Positions 29,277 through 38,582 are shown, counted from the stretch's first letter. The stretch: DNA of 44,124 nt from Alkanindiges illinoisensis (GCF_004377485.1 NZ_SNTY01000019.1:1-44124), one strand, 5' to 3'. Notes: a model not told the origin generated them from the letters alone. Numbers and translations are program-made.

Positions 29277-30092
29277 ATGGAAACATTAAATGATCAAGCT
29301 GGGTTTGTGGCAGGTACATTAGTACATAGCGATCAAGGTTTGGTTGCTATTGAGCAGCTTAAAGTGGGTGACAGGATCTTATCTAAAGCCACTGATAGCA
29401 GTGGTGAGCTGATGTATAAAGCGGTAACCAAAACAATTACAACTGAGCATGTGCCGATATTTTTACTGGAGTTTGAACCGTATGTTGATCCGGCTTTACC
29501 TATCAATGAACGGATTAACCTAAGACGCGCCTTAAAGAAACAATTGCAACCTGCGCCTTTATTAGTCACGGCTAATCATCCATTCTGGACTACTACAAAG
29601 GGTTGGATAAGTACTGAATCATTAACAACTCAAGATCCAATGATTACCAAAGATGGTAGATACGCTATTACCCTTGGAGGTGGGGGATTTAATCATAAGT
29701 ATAAAGGAGTCACTCCACTGCTAAAAACCAATAAAGCAGGTTTTGGTTATATTGTAGATTACAGTGATGAAACTGGACAATCAGGAGGGCGTTTCATTGA
29801 TTTAATTACAGGCGAGAGAGATTATAGTGAGCTTGCTTATAAACCAATAATAAATAAACTCTGGATAAGCGACCAAGAATGGAAGCAGCGATTATTAGCC
29901 CAAACGCCAGAAGAACACGGCGAGCATGCCGAGTTTTATGGTTTTAGACAGGGTAATTGGCGAGACCCGGATACCGTAGAATGGAGTGAGGGTGAAGGGC
30001 CTTTAACCATGACGGTCTATAATATCGAAGTAGAAGGTATGCATACTTATTTTGTGGGTGAGGCAGGTATCTGGGTAAAATCTTATATTTAA
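29277..30092 (+). CDS. Free-standing Hint-domain protein with altered splice residues
   Basis: The 271-aa protein is almost wholly a Hint (hedgehog/intein) module. The start GFVAGTLVHSDQGLVAIEQL corresponds to intein block A, T98-A-N-H101 to block B, and VYNIEVEGMHTYFVGE near the end to blocks F/G. In the family the first residue is normally Cys (CFVAGTLVH); here Gly9 precedes Phe, so the nucleophile is replaced or deleted. The usual terminal His-Asn is also missing, as the chain ends VKSYI. Residues about 165-245 are an insertion with no recognised motif. AGGA lies before the ATG and terminators flank the gene, so it looks expressed alone. Confidence 0.85.
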   Translation: METLNDQAGFVAGTLVHSDQGLVAIEQLKVGDRILSKATDSSGELMYKAVTKTITTEHVPIFLLEFEPYVDPALPINERINLRRALKKQLQPAPLLVTANHPFWTTTKGWISTESLTTQDPMITKDGRYAITLGGGGFNHKYKGVTPLLKTNKAGFGYIVDYSDETGQSGGRFIDLITGERDYSELAYKPIINKLWISDQEWKQRLLAQTPEEHGEHAEFYGFRQGNWRDPDTVEWSEGEGPLTMTVYNIEVEGMHTYFVGEAGIWVKSYI

Positions 30093-30115
30093 ATCTTCAT
30101 TAAAAATGTTAAAAG

Positions 30116-30146
30116 AAAAGCCCCACAAATAATGCAGGGCTTTTTT
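30116..30146. terminator. Terminator between the Hint gene and the thiolase
   Basis: AAAAGCCC and GGGCTTTT arms enclose a 13-nt loop with T6 on the plus strand and A-rich sequence on the other side, so it may work for both convergent genes. Confidence 0.8.
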
Positions 30147-30176
30147 ATAGCTTAATCAGCAGTTTTTGTTAACAGC

Positions 30177-31748
30177 TCATGGCTTTTCAACAATCGCCAC
30201 AACACCCTGACCACCTGCTGCACAAATCGAAATCAGCGCACGGCCTGAACCTTTTTCGTTCAACAATTTAGCCGCAGTGGCAATAATACGTCCGCCAGTG
30301 GCTGCAAAGGGATGACCCGCCGCCAAAGATGAACCATTGACGTTCAGCTTGCTACGATCAATTGAACCTAGTGGCTTATCCAAACCTAAACGCTCTTTGC
30401 AGAAAGTTGGGTCTTCCCATGCTTTCAGGGTAGACAATACCTGAGACGCAAATGCTTCATGGATTTCGTAGAAGTCAAAGTCTTGCAGGGTTAAGCCAGC
30501 GCGCTCCAGCATACGTGGAACAGCATAAGCAGGCGCCATCAGCAAGCCTTCTTTTTTGCCTACAAAGTCAACTGCCGCAGTTTCAGAGAAGCTCAGGTAA
30601 GCCAGCACTTCATGGCCATTGGCTTTGGCCCATTCTTCAGAAGCCAGCAGTACTACAGAAGCACCATCGGTTAATGGGGTAGAGTTACCCGCAGTCATGG
30701 TGGCGTTTTCGCCTTTGCCAAATACAGGTTTCAGCTTGGCCAGTTTTTCAACCGAACTGTCTGGACGCAGGTTGTTGTCACGGGTTAAGCCCATGAATGG
30801 AGTGATCAGGTCATCAAAGAAACCACGCTCATAGGCAGCTGCCATTTTCTGGTGACTAGCCGCTGCCAGCGCATCCTGATCTTCACGGGCAATGTTCCAT
30901 TCCAGCGCAGTAATCGCCTGATGGTCGCCCATGGATAGGCCAGTGCGTGGCTCGCCATTTTTAGGCGCATCCAGCAAGTCTTTTACGTTGATTTTGCTTA
31001 AGGCCTTGAGGCGGTCTTTACCAGTTTTGGCAATGTTCAGCTCAAGGAATACTTTACGCAAGCCATCACCAAACGCGATTGGCGCATCAGATGTGGTATC
31101 CACACCGCCCGCAACACCGACTTCAATCTGGCCCAGTGCAATTTTGTTGGCAACCAGAAAGGCAGCCTGCAAGCCAGTACCACACGCTTGCTGAATGTCA
31201 TACGCTGGGGTTTCTGGCGCTAGTGCAGTGTTTAATACACACTCGCGGGTCATGTTGAAGTCACGGCTATGCTTGAGTACGGCACCAGCAACCACTTCGC
31301 CTAAACGCTGGCCTTGCAGGTTAAAACGTTCAACCAGACCATTCAGTGCAGCGGTGAACATATCAATATTGGAAGCAGTGAAATATGGGCCATTTGAACG
31401 GGCAAATGGAATACGGTTGCCGCCGATAATGGCAACGCGACGAACAGAAGCAGCTTGTTTGCTCATGGATGAGTCCTGTTTTTGGGTGGAAGTGTTGGCA
31501 GTTTTTTTGGTAGCACTGCGCTTGGTCGCATTGCTATTGCTTGCACTGCTTTTAGTTGCATTGCTTTTTGTTGCATTGGCACGACGGGTTGTCGTCGCTG
31601 AAGATGCTGTACCGCTGGTAGAGGAACGCGGGGCACGTGTTGATGCACGTTTGGCAGCAGGTTTGGGCGTACTGGAAATGGTACTGGCCTTGGCTGCGGT
31701 TTCCCCGGTGTTGCTCGATTCGGGTTGGTCTTTTGAGGATTGACTCAT
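30177..31748 (-). CDS. Acetyl-CoA acetyltransferase (thiolase) with a low-complexity N-terminal extension
   Basis: The core is a thiolase: nucleophile Cys in IQQACGTGLQAA, GLSMGDHQAI, FYEIHEAFASQ with the catalytic His, NVNGSSLAAGHPFAATGG, and the second Cys in ICAAGGQGV. It acts on acetoacetyl- or longer 3-oxoacyl-CoA. Thiolases usually start close to VRRVAIIGGNRIPF; here 94 residues rich in Ser, Thr, Ala, Asn and Lys/Arg precede MSKQAASV. Both the outer ATG (31748, GGGG upstream) and the inner ATG (31466, AGGA upstream) have possible ribosome binding sites, so two forms may be made. It is divergent from a FabG-type reductase. Confidence 0.9.
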   Translation of the reverse strand: MSQSSKDQPESSNTGETAAKASTISSTPKPAAKRASTRAPRSSTSGTASSATTTRRANATKSNATKSSASNSNATKRSATKKTANTSTQKQDSSMSKQAASVRRVAIIGGNRIPFARSNGPYFTASNIDMFTAALNGLVERFNLQGQRLGEVVAGAVLKHSRDFNMTRECVLNTALAPETPAYDIQQACGTGLQAAFLVANKIALGQIEVGVAGGVDTTSDAPIAFGDGLRKVFLELNIAKTGKDRLKALSKINVKDLLDAPKNGEPRTGLSMGDHQAITALEWNIAREDQDALAAASHQKMAAAYERGFFDDLITPFMGLTRDNNLRPDSSVEKLAKLKPVFGKGENATMTAGNSTPLTDGASVVLLASEEWAKANGHEVLAYLSFSETAAVDFVGKKEGLLMAPAYAVPRMLERAGLTLQDFDFYEIHEAFASQVLSTLKAWEDPTFCKERLGLDKPLGSIDRSKLNVNGSSLAAGHPFAATGGRIIATAAKLLNEKGSGRALISICAAGGQGVVAIVEKP

Positions 31749-32095
31749 AAGTGCCCCAAAACAATGAATTGAGAGGGGCTAACCTTAACATAAAGTTGCT
31801 GCAAAGTATTGACTGCAATGCCCACCAGTTTTGCCTAAAAGTCAAATATCTAGCTGGCAATCTTGGGTAGCATAGACCCAAGTTATTTTGTATAGACAGC
31901 TTGCCTGGGCAATGCAGTTGTATATTTAACATGCTGGAACAGCCTGCAGACACGCAAAGTCAGTGAAAAACCACATGTTATGCATTGCAATTACTGTAGT
32001 GATGTCCTACTGTTTATACCATTTTAGATGGCCGCTCAAGGATGGAGTACGCTGTTTTTATTCAGGTTATGCACTTTTGAGATGAGAGATAAATC
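31749..32095. promoter_or_regulatory. 347-bp divergent region between thiolase and reductase
   Basis: No gene is supported in this stretch. It must hold promoters for the thiolase and for the fabG-maoC side. I could not assign convincing -35/-10 pairs; GATGAGAG before the reductase ATG is the only clear ribosome-binding signal. Confidence 0.45.
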
Positions 32096-33487
32096 ATGAG
32101 CGATCGTTATCAGGCATTTGCCAATTCTGCTTTAGGTAAACTGGTTATCAAGAATCTGGGTCTGCCAGCCCCGATTGAACTGGATCGTTATGAGCCGGGC
32201 AAGCCACTGGTTAATGGTGCTGTATTGTTTGGTGCAGCGCCGGATAGCACCCTGTCTGCGGCAATCAGTGATGCACTGGCTAGCATTCATGCCGATACAT
32301 ATGCCGGTGACAATGCCCAGCTCCAGCAAGTGGCTGCCAAATCTGGCCTGAACCTGCGTGCCTTTAACAGTGGTGACAAGGAATCACGCTTCAAGGCATT
32401 TGTTTTTGATGCCTCTGGCATTGCAAATTCTGAACAACTGGTTGAACTGTATAATTTCTTTCATCCGGTTGCGCGCCAGTTAATGCCATCTGGCCGCGTG
32501 ATTATCGTTGGCCGTGCGCCAGAAGCGGCAGGTAGCGTCAAAGCAGCAACTGCCCAGCGTGCACTGGAAGGCTTTGTAAAGTCAGTTGGCAAAGAATTCA
32601 AAAAAGGTGTTGCGGCCCAACTGGTTTATGTTGGTAAAGGTGCCGAGAAAAACCTTGAATCCACACTGCGCTTTTTGATTTCTCCAAAATCTGCTTATGT
32701 TTCTGGTCAGGTTATCAATATCAGCAAGGCTGCAACCGTGAATGTTGACTGGAGCATGCCTTTATCTGGCAAAACCGTACTGGTTACTGGCGCAAGTCGC
32801 GGCATTGGTGAGGCCATTGCACGTACCATGGCACGTGATGGCGCGCATGTGATTTGTCTGGATATTCCAGCGCAGGATGCCGACCTGCAACGTGTTGCGG
32901 GTGAAATTGGCGGTAGCGTACTGGCACTGGACATTACAGCTGAAGATGCTGCCCAGAAAATCAAGGAATTTTCAGCAGGCAAAGGCGGTCTGGACGTGAT
33001 TGTTCACAACGCCGGCGTAACCCGCGACAAGACTTTGGCCAACATGAAAGAAAACCTGTGGGACATGGTGCTGAATATTAATTTAAGTGCTGCTGAGCGC
33101 ATTAATGACTACCTGCTGGAAAACGATGGCTTGAATGCCAATGGTCGCATTATTTGTGTGTCTTCCATTAGCGGTATTGCCGGTAATTTGGGTCAAACCA
33201 ACTATGCAGCATCTAAAGCTGGCGTGATCGGCCTAGTGAAATTTACGGCGCCTGTACTGAAAAACGGCATTACCATTAATGCGGTTGCACCGGGTTTCAT
33301 TGAAACGCAAATGACTGCCGCCATTCCTTTGGCAATTCGTGAAGCAGGCCGTCGCATGAACTCCATGCAACAGGGTGGTCAGCCAGTTGATGTAGCAGAA
33401 GCGATTGCCTGGTTTGCCAATCCAGCCTCTACTGGCGTAAATGGCAACGTGGTACGCGTGTGCGGACAAAGTTTGCTGGGTGCTTAA
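32096..33487 (+). CDS. High-molecular-weight 3-oxoacyl-(ACP/CoA) reductase, FabG4-like
   Basis: At 463 aa this short-chain dehydrogenase is about twice the size of FabG. The N-terminal half (about residues 1-210) is a degenerate Rossmann-like region without a glycine motif. The C-terminal half has the cofactor motif VTGASRGIGEAIA, NAGVTRDKTLANM, Ser in CVSSISGIAG and the catalytic YAASK. This layout matches FabG4 of mycobacteria and relatives, NADH-dependent reductases of 3-oxoacyl-CoA/ACP. It is divergent from the thiolase and followed by a MaoC hydratase. Confidence 0.9.
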   Translation: MSDRYQAFANSALGKLVIKNLGLPAPIELDRYEPGKPLVNGAVLFGAAPDSTLSAAISDALASIHADTYAGDNAQLQQVAAKSGLNLRAFNSGDKESRFKAFVFDASGIANSEQLVELYNFFHPVARQLMPSGRVIIVGRAPEAAGSVKAATAQRALEGFVKSVGKEFKKGVAAQLVYVGKGAEKNLESTLRFLISPKSAYVSGQVINISKAATVNVDWSMPLSGKTVLVTGASRGIGEAIARTMARDGAHVICLDIPAQDADLQRVAGEIGGSVLALDITAEDAAQKIKEFSAGKGGLDVIVHNAGVTRDKTLANMKENLWDMVLNINLSAAERINDYLLENDGLNANGRIICVSSISGIAGNLGQTNYAASKAGVIGLVKFTAPVLKNGITINAVAPGFIETQMTAAIPLAIREAGRRMNSMQQGGQPVDVAEAIAWFANPASTGVNGNVVRVCGQSLLGA

Positions 33488-33502
33488 TCCAGCGCTTTCT
33501 AG

Positions 33503-33523
33503 CGGGGTGCTTTGGGCGCCCCG
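33503..33523 (+). terminator. GC-rich hairpin between reductase and hydratase
   Basis: CGGGGTGC and GCGCCCCG (one T-G pair) enclose a 5-nt loop, followed by TTTGTCTTTA. It may partly end transcription and lower maoC expression relative to the reductase. Confidence 0.65.
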
Positions 33524-33581
33524 TTTGTCTTTATAGCCAGCTATATTTACTGATGTTAATTGATATTTTGAGGAAACCAGC

Positions 33582-34436
33582 ATGAGCATCCGCCATTTTG
33601 ATGCATTGCCCAAGCCCTATAAGGCTTATGGTAAAGTGATTTTATCCCTGATCAAAAAACCCAAGGTTAAAACCAAGACCTTGCCACAGGCGGAATATAT
33701 TGTTGACCGCCTGAATATTGATGAAAAACACTTAAAAGCCTATAACGATATTTGCACCTTTAAAAATGACGGCACTGTGCCTGCCATGTATCTGGCGGTA
33801 TTGGCGCAATCATTACAAATGAGCATGATGACGGAAGAACCGTTTCCTTTTGCCTTGCTGGGCATGGTGCATATTCGCAATGTGGTCCGCCAGACCCGCA
33901 AAATAATAGTGGATGAAGTTTTAACATTGTCCTGCAAATTTGGCGAACTGCGTCCCCATGATAAAGGTCAGCAGTTTGACTTTATCACTGCTGCCAGCGT
34001 CAATGGCGAGCAGGTATATAGCGGTGTTACAACCTATCTGGTGCGTGGCAAAGCAATAACTGCCAAGTCTGATAAGCCTAAGGAAACTTCCAAGCAGGAA
34101 TACCAGACCAAACAGGACTGGAGCATTCCAGAAAATATTGGCCGCCGTTATGCTGCCATTTCTGGTGACGTGAACCTGATCCATATTCATGAATATACTG
34201 CCAAGGCTTTTGGGTTTAAGCGTGCGATTGCGCATGGCATGTGGACCAAGGCTCGCTCGCTGGCTGCATTGGGCGATTTGCCGGATGCCTATGAAGCCGA
34301 CGTGCAATTTAAGTTGCCAGTATTTATTCCGACCAAGGTAAGCTTGCAGAGTGTTAATGATTCCAATATTCGATTTGAATTGCATGATACCAAGACAGGT
34401 AAACCACACTTAAGTGGCCAAGTGATTGCACAATAA
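33582..34436 (+). CDS. MaoC-like (R)-specific enoyl-CoA hydratase/dehydratase
   Basis: The 284-aa protein ends with a hotdog domain with the hydratase motif YAAISGDVNLIHIHEYTAKAFGF and IAHGMW; the Asp-His pair of (R)-hydratases is in place. An N-terminal region of about 170 residues appears to be a second, degenerate hotdog, as in double-hotdog HtdX-like proteins. It would connect trans-2-enoyl-CoA and (R)-3-hydroxyacyl-CoA, complementing the upstream reductase and divergent thiolase. GAGGAAA gives a strong ribosome binding site. Confidence 0.88.
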   Translation: MSIRHFDALPKPYKAYGKVILSLIKKPKVKTKTLPQAEYIVDRLNIDEKHLKAYNDICTFKNDGTVPAMYLAVLAQSLQMSMMTEEPFPFALLGMVHIRNVVRQTRKIIVDEVLTLSCKFGELRPHDKGQQFDFITAASVNGEQVYSGVTTYLVRGKAITAKSDKPKETSKQEYQTKQDWSIPENIGRRYAAISGDVNLIHIHEYTAKAFGFKRAIAHGMWTKARSLAALGDLPDAYEADVQFKLPVFIPTKVSLQSVNDSNIRFELHDTKTGKPHLSGQVIAQ

Positions 34437-34480
34437 TCCGTTGCGCTGCATAGCTTAACAACTTAGACCCTAATATAAGC

Positions 34481-34512
34481 AGCCCTTGCACGAATAATGC
34501 ACGGGCTTTTTT
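34481..34512 (+). terminator. Terminator after the MaoC gene
   Basis: AGCCC (34481-34485) pairs with GGGCT (34503-34507), with TGCA/TGCA extending the stem, followed by a T-run ending at 34512. Confidence 0.8.
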
Positions 34513-34628
34513 ATTGATTAGAGTGATGGGATTTTGCGCAGCCTGTACGCTATTTTTTAAAAGTCATTCAATTCAAAAGCGGTTTAGGCTATAACTAAAC
34601 TCTTTGCCTTACACAAACAGGATGTGAC

Positions 34629-35915
34629 ATGCAATTTCCATTTTGGCCCAGAGGTGAGAATGTTCAGCTTCACGGGTCTTATGATGATTCCTTTATCCCT
34701 TTGATTCAGGCGTTCCGGCAAATTCAGCCACAAGCCCAGCATAATAGTAGGCAGTCTGGTGGTTCTGCACTGGCCGTGTATTTTCAGGGCAAGAAAGTAG
34801 TCGACGTCTGGACAGGGGCCATGAAACAGGACACCCCGTGGCAGGAAGACAGCATGGCGCTCAGTTTTTCAACCGGTAAAGCTGCTTTGGCAATGCTGGT
34901 GCATCGTCTGGCTGATCAGGGATTACTGGACTATGACCACAATATTGCGCATTACTGGCCCGAGTTTGGCAAAAATGGCAAGGATAGAATCACGATAAGG
35001 CATGTGCTGGCTCACCAGTCTGGCCTGTTTGACATTCGCCAGAACATCCAGTCTGCGGTGCAAATGCTGGACTGGCATGACATGCTAAAGGTCTATGAAA
35101 ATGCTACGCCACGCTTTGAACCCGGCACAAAAGTGGCGTATCAGGCGCTCAGTTTTGGCTGGCTACTGGGTGGCGTGGTTGAAAAAGTTACTGGTCAGTC
35201 GGTGTGTGAGGTTTTCCAAAAGGAACTGGTGACGCCACTGGGGCTGGATGGTGCCTATTTTGGGGTGCCTGCCAGTGAACTGGAGCGTGTGGCACGGCCT
35301 ATTATCCTAAACAAACCTCAGCAAGCTGAGGACAACCAGAAAACCCGACCAGCCACTCAAAAGAAACTGTTGCCCAATGGACGCAGACCTTTAACCTTGC
35401 AGGAAAAAATGATTAAGCTCACCGGCCTTGATCCCTATGAAGCTGAAGATGCGTTGATGCCCAAGGGAATTAGCCGGTTTAGCTTTTTTAACGACCGCGT
35501 TTTGCAGGCCTGTATCCCAGCAGCCAATGGCGTATTTACCGCAAGGTCGCTGGCAAAAATGTATGCCATGCTGGTTAATGAAGGAGAAATTGATGGCCAG
35601 CAATACCTGTCACCAGAACGGGTAAGATTGCTCAGCCAGATTCAAAATACCCAGCGTGACCGCATTATGTCCATTCCCATGAACTGGCGGCTGGGCTATC
35701 ACCGGATTTTGTCGCTGGGTAAGCGTGTACCGGAAGGTTTTGGGCATATCGGTTATAACGGCTCTGGCGCGTGGTGCGATCCATCCCGTGGTTTAAGCTT
35801 TGCCTATGTGCATAACTTTGCTGGCAGTAGCATCACCGGTGATCCGCGCTTATGGTGGCTAACCCAGACTGCGCTGCAAAATGCCGATTTAAGCCTGACT
35901 GGCAAGAAAGGCTGA
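34629..35915 (+). CDS. Serine hydrolase of the beta-lactamase/EstB (class C-like) family
   Basis: The 428-aa protein carries the S-x-x-K motif SFSTGKAA (Ser-Thr-Gly-Lys), an AYQALSFGWLLGG segment for the Tyr motif, and HIGYNGSGAW near the end in place of the KTG triad, typical of EstB-type esterases rather than antibiotic-hydrolysing AmpC. No signal peptide is seen, which also argues against a periplasmic beta-lactamase. AGGATG precedes the ATG. Its 3' end overlaps the convergent GGDEF-EAL gene by 27 bp. Confidence 0.88.
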   Translation: MQFPFWPRGENVQLHGSYDDSFIPLIQAFRQIQPQAQHNSRQSGGSALAVYFQGKKVVDVWTGAMKQDTPWQEDSMALSFSTGKAALAMLVHRLADQGLLDYDHNIAHYWPEFGKNGKDRITIRHVLAHQSGLFDIRQNIQSAVQMLDWHDMLKVYENATPRFEPGTKVAYQALSFGWLLGGVVEKVTGQSVCEVFQKELVTPLGLDGAYFGVPASELERVARPIILNKPQQAEDNQKTRPATQKKLLPNGRRPLTLQEKMIKLTGLDPYEAEDALMPKGISRFSFFNDRVLQACIPAANGVFTARSLAKMYAMLVNEGEIDGQQYLSPERVRLLSQIQNTQRDRIMSIPMNWRLGYHRILSLGKRVPEGFGHIGYNGSGAWCDPSRGLSFAYVHNFAGSSITGDPRLWWLTQTALQNADLSLTGKKG

Positions 35916-38183
35916 TTCTTCGGGCAGGGGAATGGCATGATGCGTGCGTAACAGGCTTGCAAATTCCTCAGGCAGCACAGCCTTGCTAAAGTAATAGCCC
36001 TGCATCTGGTCGCAGGAATTCTGGCGCAGGAAGTCTTCCTGTTCCTCGGTTTCAACGCCTTCTGCAATCACAGTCATGCATAGGGTTTTACCCATCGCGA
36101 TAATGGCTTCAGTAATGGCCTTGTCACTTGCATTGGTTGCCACTTCCCGGATAAATGAGCGGTCAACCTTTAAGGTATCAATCGGGAAATTTTTGAGCTG
36201 TGCCAATGAGGAATAGCCTGTGCCAAAGTCATCAATGGCCAGCCGTACGCCTATCTCTTTGATGGCAGCCAGCAGGGTAATGGCCTTGGCCGGATCACGC
36301 ATCACCAGGCCTTCGGTAATTTCCAGTTCCAGCAACCTGGGGTCCATGCCTGTTTCTTTAAGAATGGTGGCAATGTCGAGCAGCAAATGATCGTCGGTAA
36401 ACTGGCGAACTGACAGATTAACGGCCATGCAAACTGGCGGCAGGCCTTCACGCTGCCAAGCCATGTTTTGCAGGCAGGCTGTACGCAGCACCCATTTGCC
36501 AATTGGAACAATCATGCCGGTTTCTTCAGCAATGGGAATAAACTGGGCAGGAGAGATGGGGCCAAGTTCCGGGTTTTGCCAGCGCAACAGGGCTTCTACC
36601 CCAGAAATGGCACCGGAAGCCAGATCGCGCTTCGGCTGATACAGTACGGTAAATTCATGGCGTTCCAGTGCCTGACGCAGATTCCTCTCCAATGCCATAC
36701 GTTCAAGCGCATAGGAGCGCACCTGCTCTGAGAAAAACTGGTAATTGTTTTTACCTGCTTCCTTGGCAGCATACATTGCGATATCAGCACTTTTGATTAG
36801 GGTGACTTCATCCTGACCATCATCAGGGAAAATAGCAATTCCCACACTCGCCGTAACTCGGCATTCCTGTCCTTGTAGTAAAAAAGGTGCAATAGCGGCA
36901 TCGACGATCTTGCGGGCAATGAGTGCGATTTCCTTTTTTTCATGAACCTGAGGTACCAGTACGACAAATTCATCACCTCCCAGTCGTGCCACAATATCGC
37001 TTGTGCGCAGCGTTTGTCTGAATCGGGTAGAAATCTCGTACAGTAGTTGATCTCCCGCTTCATGTCCTAATGTGTCATTAATAAACTTGAAGCGATCCAG
37101 GTCAATAAAAAGTACTGCAAAACTTCCGCCATAGCGTAAAGCAGATTGTACTGCAATGCTAAGCATCTGGTTATACATGACCCGATTGGGAAGGCCGGTC
37201 AGGCTATCATGCGTGGCCAAATGCTCAATTTTTGCATCCGCGCGTTTTTGCTCTGAAATATCCCGTGCCACCCCACGATAACCTTGCAAAATACCATGGC
37301 TGTCGAGCACGGCCTCACCACTCACGCTAATGTAAATATCAAGATTATCCGGCATTGCAAAATGCAGGATCAGATCGCGAAAGGACTGGTGCGCCAGGAG
37401 TTGTGCCTTATGCGCTTCCCAGCCGCCGGGCGTCTTGATGGTAATCCCGGATTCAAACAGGCGCTTGCCGAGTAGCATTTCAGGAGGCAAATCCTTGCTG
37501 GCGCGTCCACTTTCAAAACGGGTAATCCGAAACTCAGCATCCTGTTCCCAATACCAGTCTGACGACAAGTCAGTGAGTGCCCGGAAGCGTGCTTCGCTCT
37601 CCTTAATGGCTTTATTGGTGGCAACCAGACGTGAACGCAGGAAATCCAGATAAATACTGCCAACAATAAAACGGCTAATGGCAAGAACCAGCGAAAAATA
37701 TAACAGGACTTTGATAGCCAGCGTTGAAGTGGGAAATGAAATGGCTGTACCAAAGCCTATAAATACCGCGATTCCAATTGCAAAAATAATAAACAGGATC
37801 ATGAACTGGCGTACAGTCAGCAAAAACAGGCCATAGGCAGCAGCTTCGACAATACGGATTAAAAATAAAAAATTGAGCTCAGGCACCAGATATAACCCGA
37901 TAAACTGGCAGGCAGAAACCACGAGCAAATGCGGGAGAGCCAGTGTAGGATCTTTAAAGCGCTCACTTAATCTGGTTTTATGCAGGATATAAAAACAGCT
38001 GCCACATATCAGGGCAAGCCCTGTATACAACAGCCAGAACCAAAGCGGCAGACTGGCAAATAGCACAAGGCCACTGAGCAGGCTGATTTCCATCAGCCAG
38101 TTGATGGCGCTTAATTTCATTGCTGTTAAACGAAGCTGATAGGCATTTTGATGCCTTCCTATCCGTTTGCCGATGATATGCAT
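35889..38183 (-). CDS. Membrane PAS-GGDEF-EAL cyclic-di-GMP regulator
   Basis: The 764-aa protein has about six N-terminal membrane segments (residues about 29-180), a PAS-like region (RFRALTDLSSDWYWEQD, about 200-310), a GGDEF domain with the exact ARLGGDEFVVL (about residue 400) and an EAL domain beginning VEALLRW (about 529). The inhibitory I-site RTSD sits five residues before GGDEF, so feedback control is possible. EAL residues in ELEITEGLVM and DDFGTGYSS are also intact, so both c-di-GMP synthesis and breakdown are possible. The start at 38183 has GGA upstream; ATG 38120 is a weaker alternative. Confidence 0.92.
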   Translation of the reverse strand: MHIIGKRIGRHQNAYQLRLTAMKLSAINWLMEISLLSGLVLFASLPLWFWLLYTGLALICGSCFYILHKTRLSERFKDPTLALPHLLVVSACQFIGLYLVPELNFLFLIRIVEAAAYGLFLLTVRQFMILFIIFAIGIAVFIGFGTAISFPTSTLAIKVLLYFSLVLAISRFIVGSIYLDFLRSRLVATNKAIKESEARFRALTDLSSDWYWEQDAEFRITRFESGRASKDLPPEMLLGKRLFESGITIKTPGGWEAHKAQLLAHQSFRDLILHFAMPDNLDIYISVSGEAVLDSHGILQGYRGVARDISEQKRADAKIEHLATHDSLTGLPNRVMYNQMLSIAVQSALRYGGSFAVLFIDLDRFKFINDTLGHEAGDQLLYEISTRFRQTLRTSDIVARLGGDEFVVLVPQVHEKKEIALIARKIVDAAIAPFLLQGQECRVTASVGIAIFPDDGQDEVTLIKSADIAMYAAKEAGKNNYQFFSEQVRSYALERMALERNLRQALERHEFTVLYQPKRDLASGAISGVEALLRWQNPELGPISPAQFIPIAEETGMIVPIGKWVLRTACLQNMAWQREGLPPVCMAVNLSVRQFTDDHLLLDIATILKETGMDPRLLELEITEGLVMRDPAKAITLLAAIKEIGVRLAIDDFGTGYSSLAQLKNFPIDTLKVDRSFIREVATNASDKAITEAIIAMGKTLCMTVIAEGVETEEQEDFLRQNSCDQMQGYYFSKAVLPEEFASLLRTHHAIPLPEESAFLASQA

Positions 38184-38582
38184 TATATTCGTCCATGCTG
38201 TTCAGCGTTTTTTGCTTATAAACTGGTCTTTTTACAGACACTTCCTGGTTTAAATCCGGCGATTTTATACAACATCAGCGCATAATCTCGGCTTTTAAGA
38301 CTATAGCTCTACCCAATATAGTACTGTCCCGATTGCATTCAACATACAAATAAAGCCGTATTTCGTCAATGCAGAACCCTAATACTAAAACGCATACAAC
38401 GAATACCAAATCTCATGATTGGCATAACCAGTTTGTTGACTGTCAGCACGGCAACCAAAGTGAATCGCAGAATTTTTTAACCGCTTTTTTTGCTTAAATC
38501 GGCTATGCTAAGCGATTAAAGAAGATATTCATTAAACCCTGTTAGATACCCTAAACATTTAGGGTTTAATGTGGATTGAGAT
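38184..38582. promoter_or_regulatory. 399-bp divergent region before dnaX
   Basis: No gene is supported. Immediately before dnaX, a perfect 18-bp palindrome ACCCTAAA-CA-TTTAGGGT lies at 38548-38565, ending 17 bp before the ATG at 38583. Its position suggests an operator or a leader hairpin. An AT-rich stretch around 38470-38525 could hold the dnaX promoter. Confidence 0.5.

Noticed and set aside
29277-30092. Idea that the Hint protein is an intein within DAHP synthase
   Set aside because: The DAHP synthase frame is complete to its stop and is followed by a terminator before the Hint gene.
31195-31743. 182-codon plus-strand frame opposite the thiolase N-terminus
   Set aside because: It is antisense to the thiolase and its repetitive extension; the LLALLLVALL pattern simply mirrors the Ser/Thr/Ala/Lys repeats.
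30177-34436. Complete polyhydroxyalkanoate synthesis cluster
   Set aside because: There is a thiolase, reductase and hydratase but no Cys-type PhaC or phasin gene in the group; the PhaC-like protein lies 28 kb away and has Ser in place of Cys.
34629-35915. Antibiotic-resistance beta-lactamase
   Set aside because: It lacks a signal peptide and the KTG motif and carries the HIGYNGSG pattern of EstB-type esterases.
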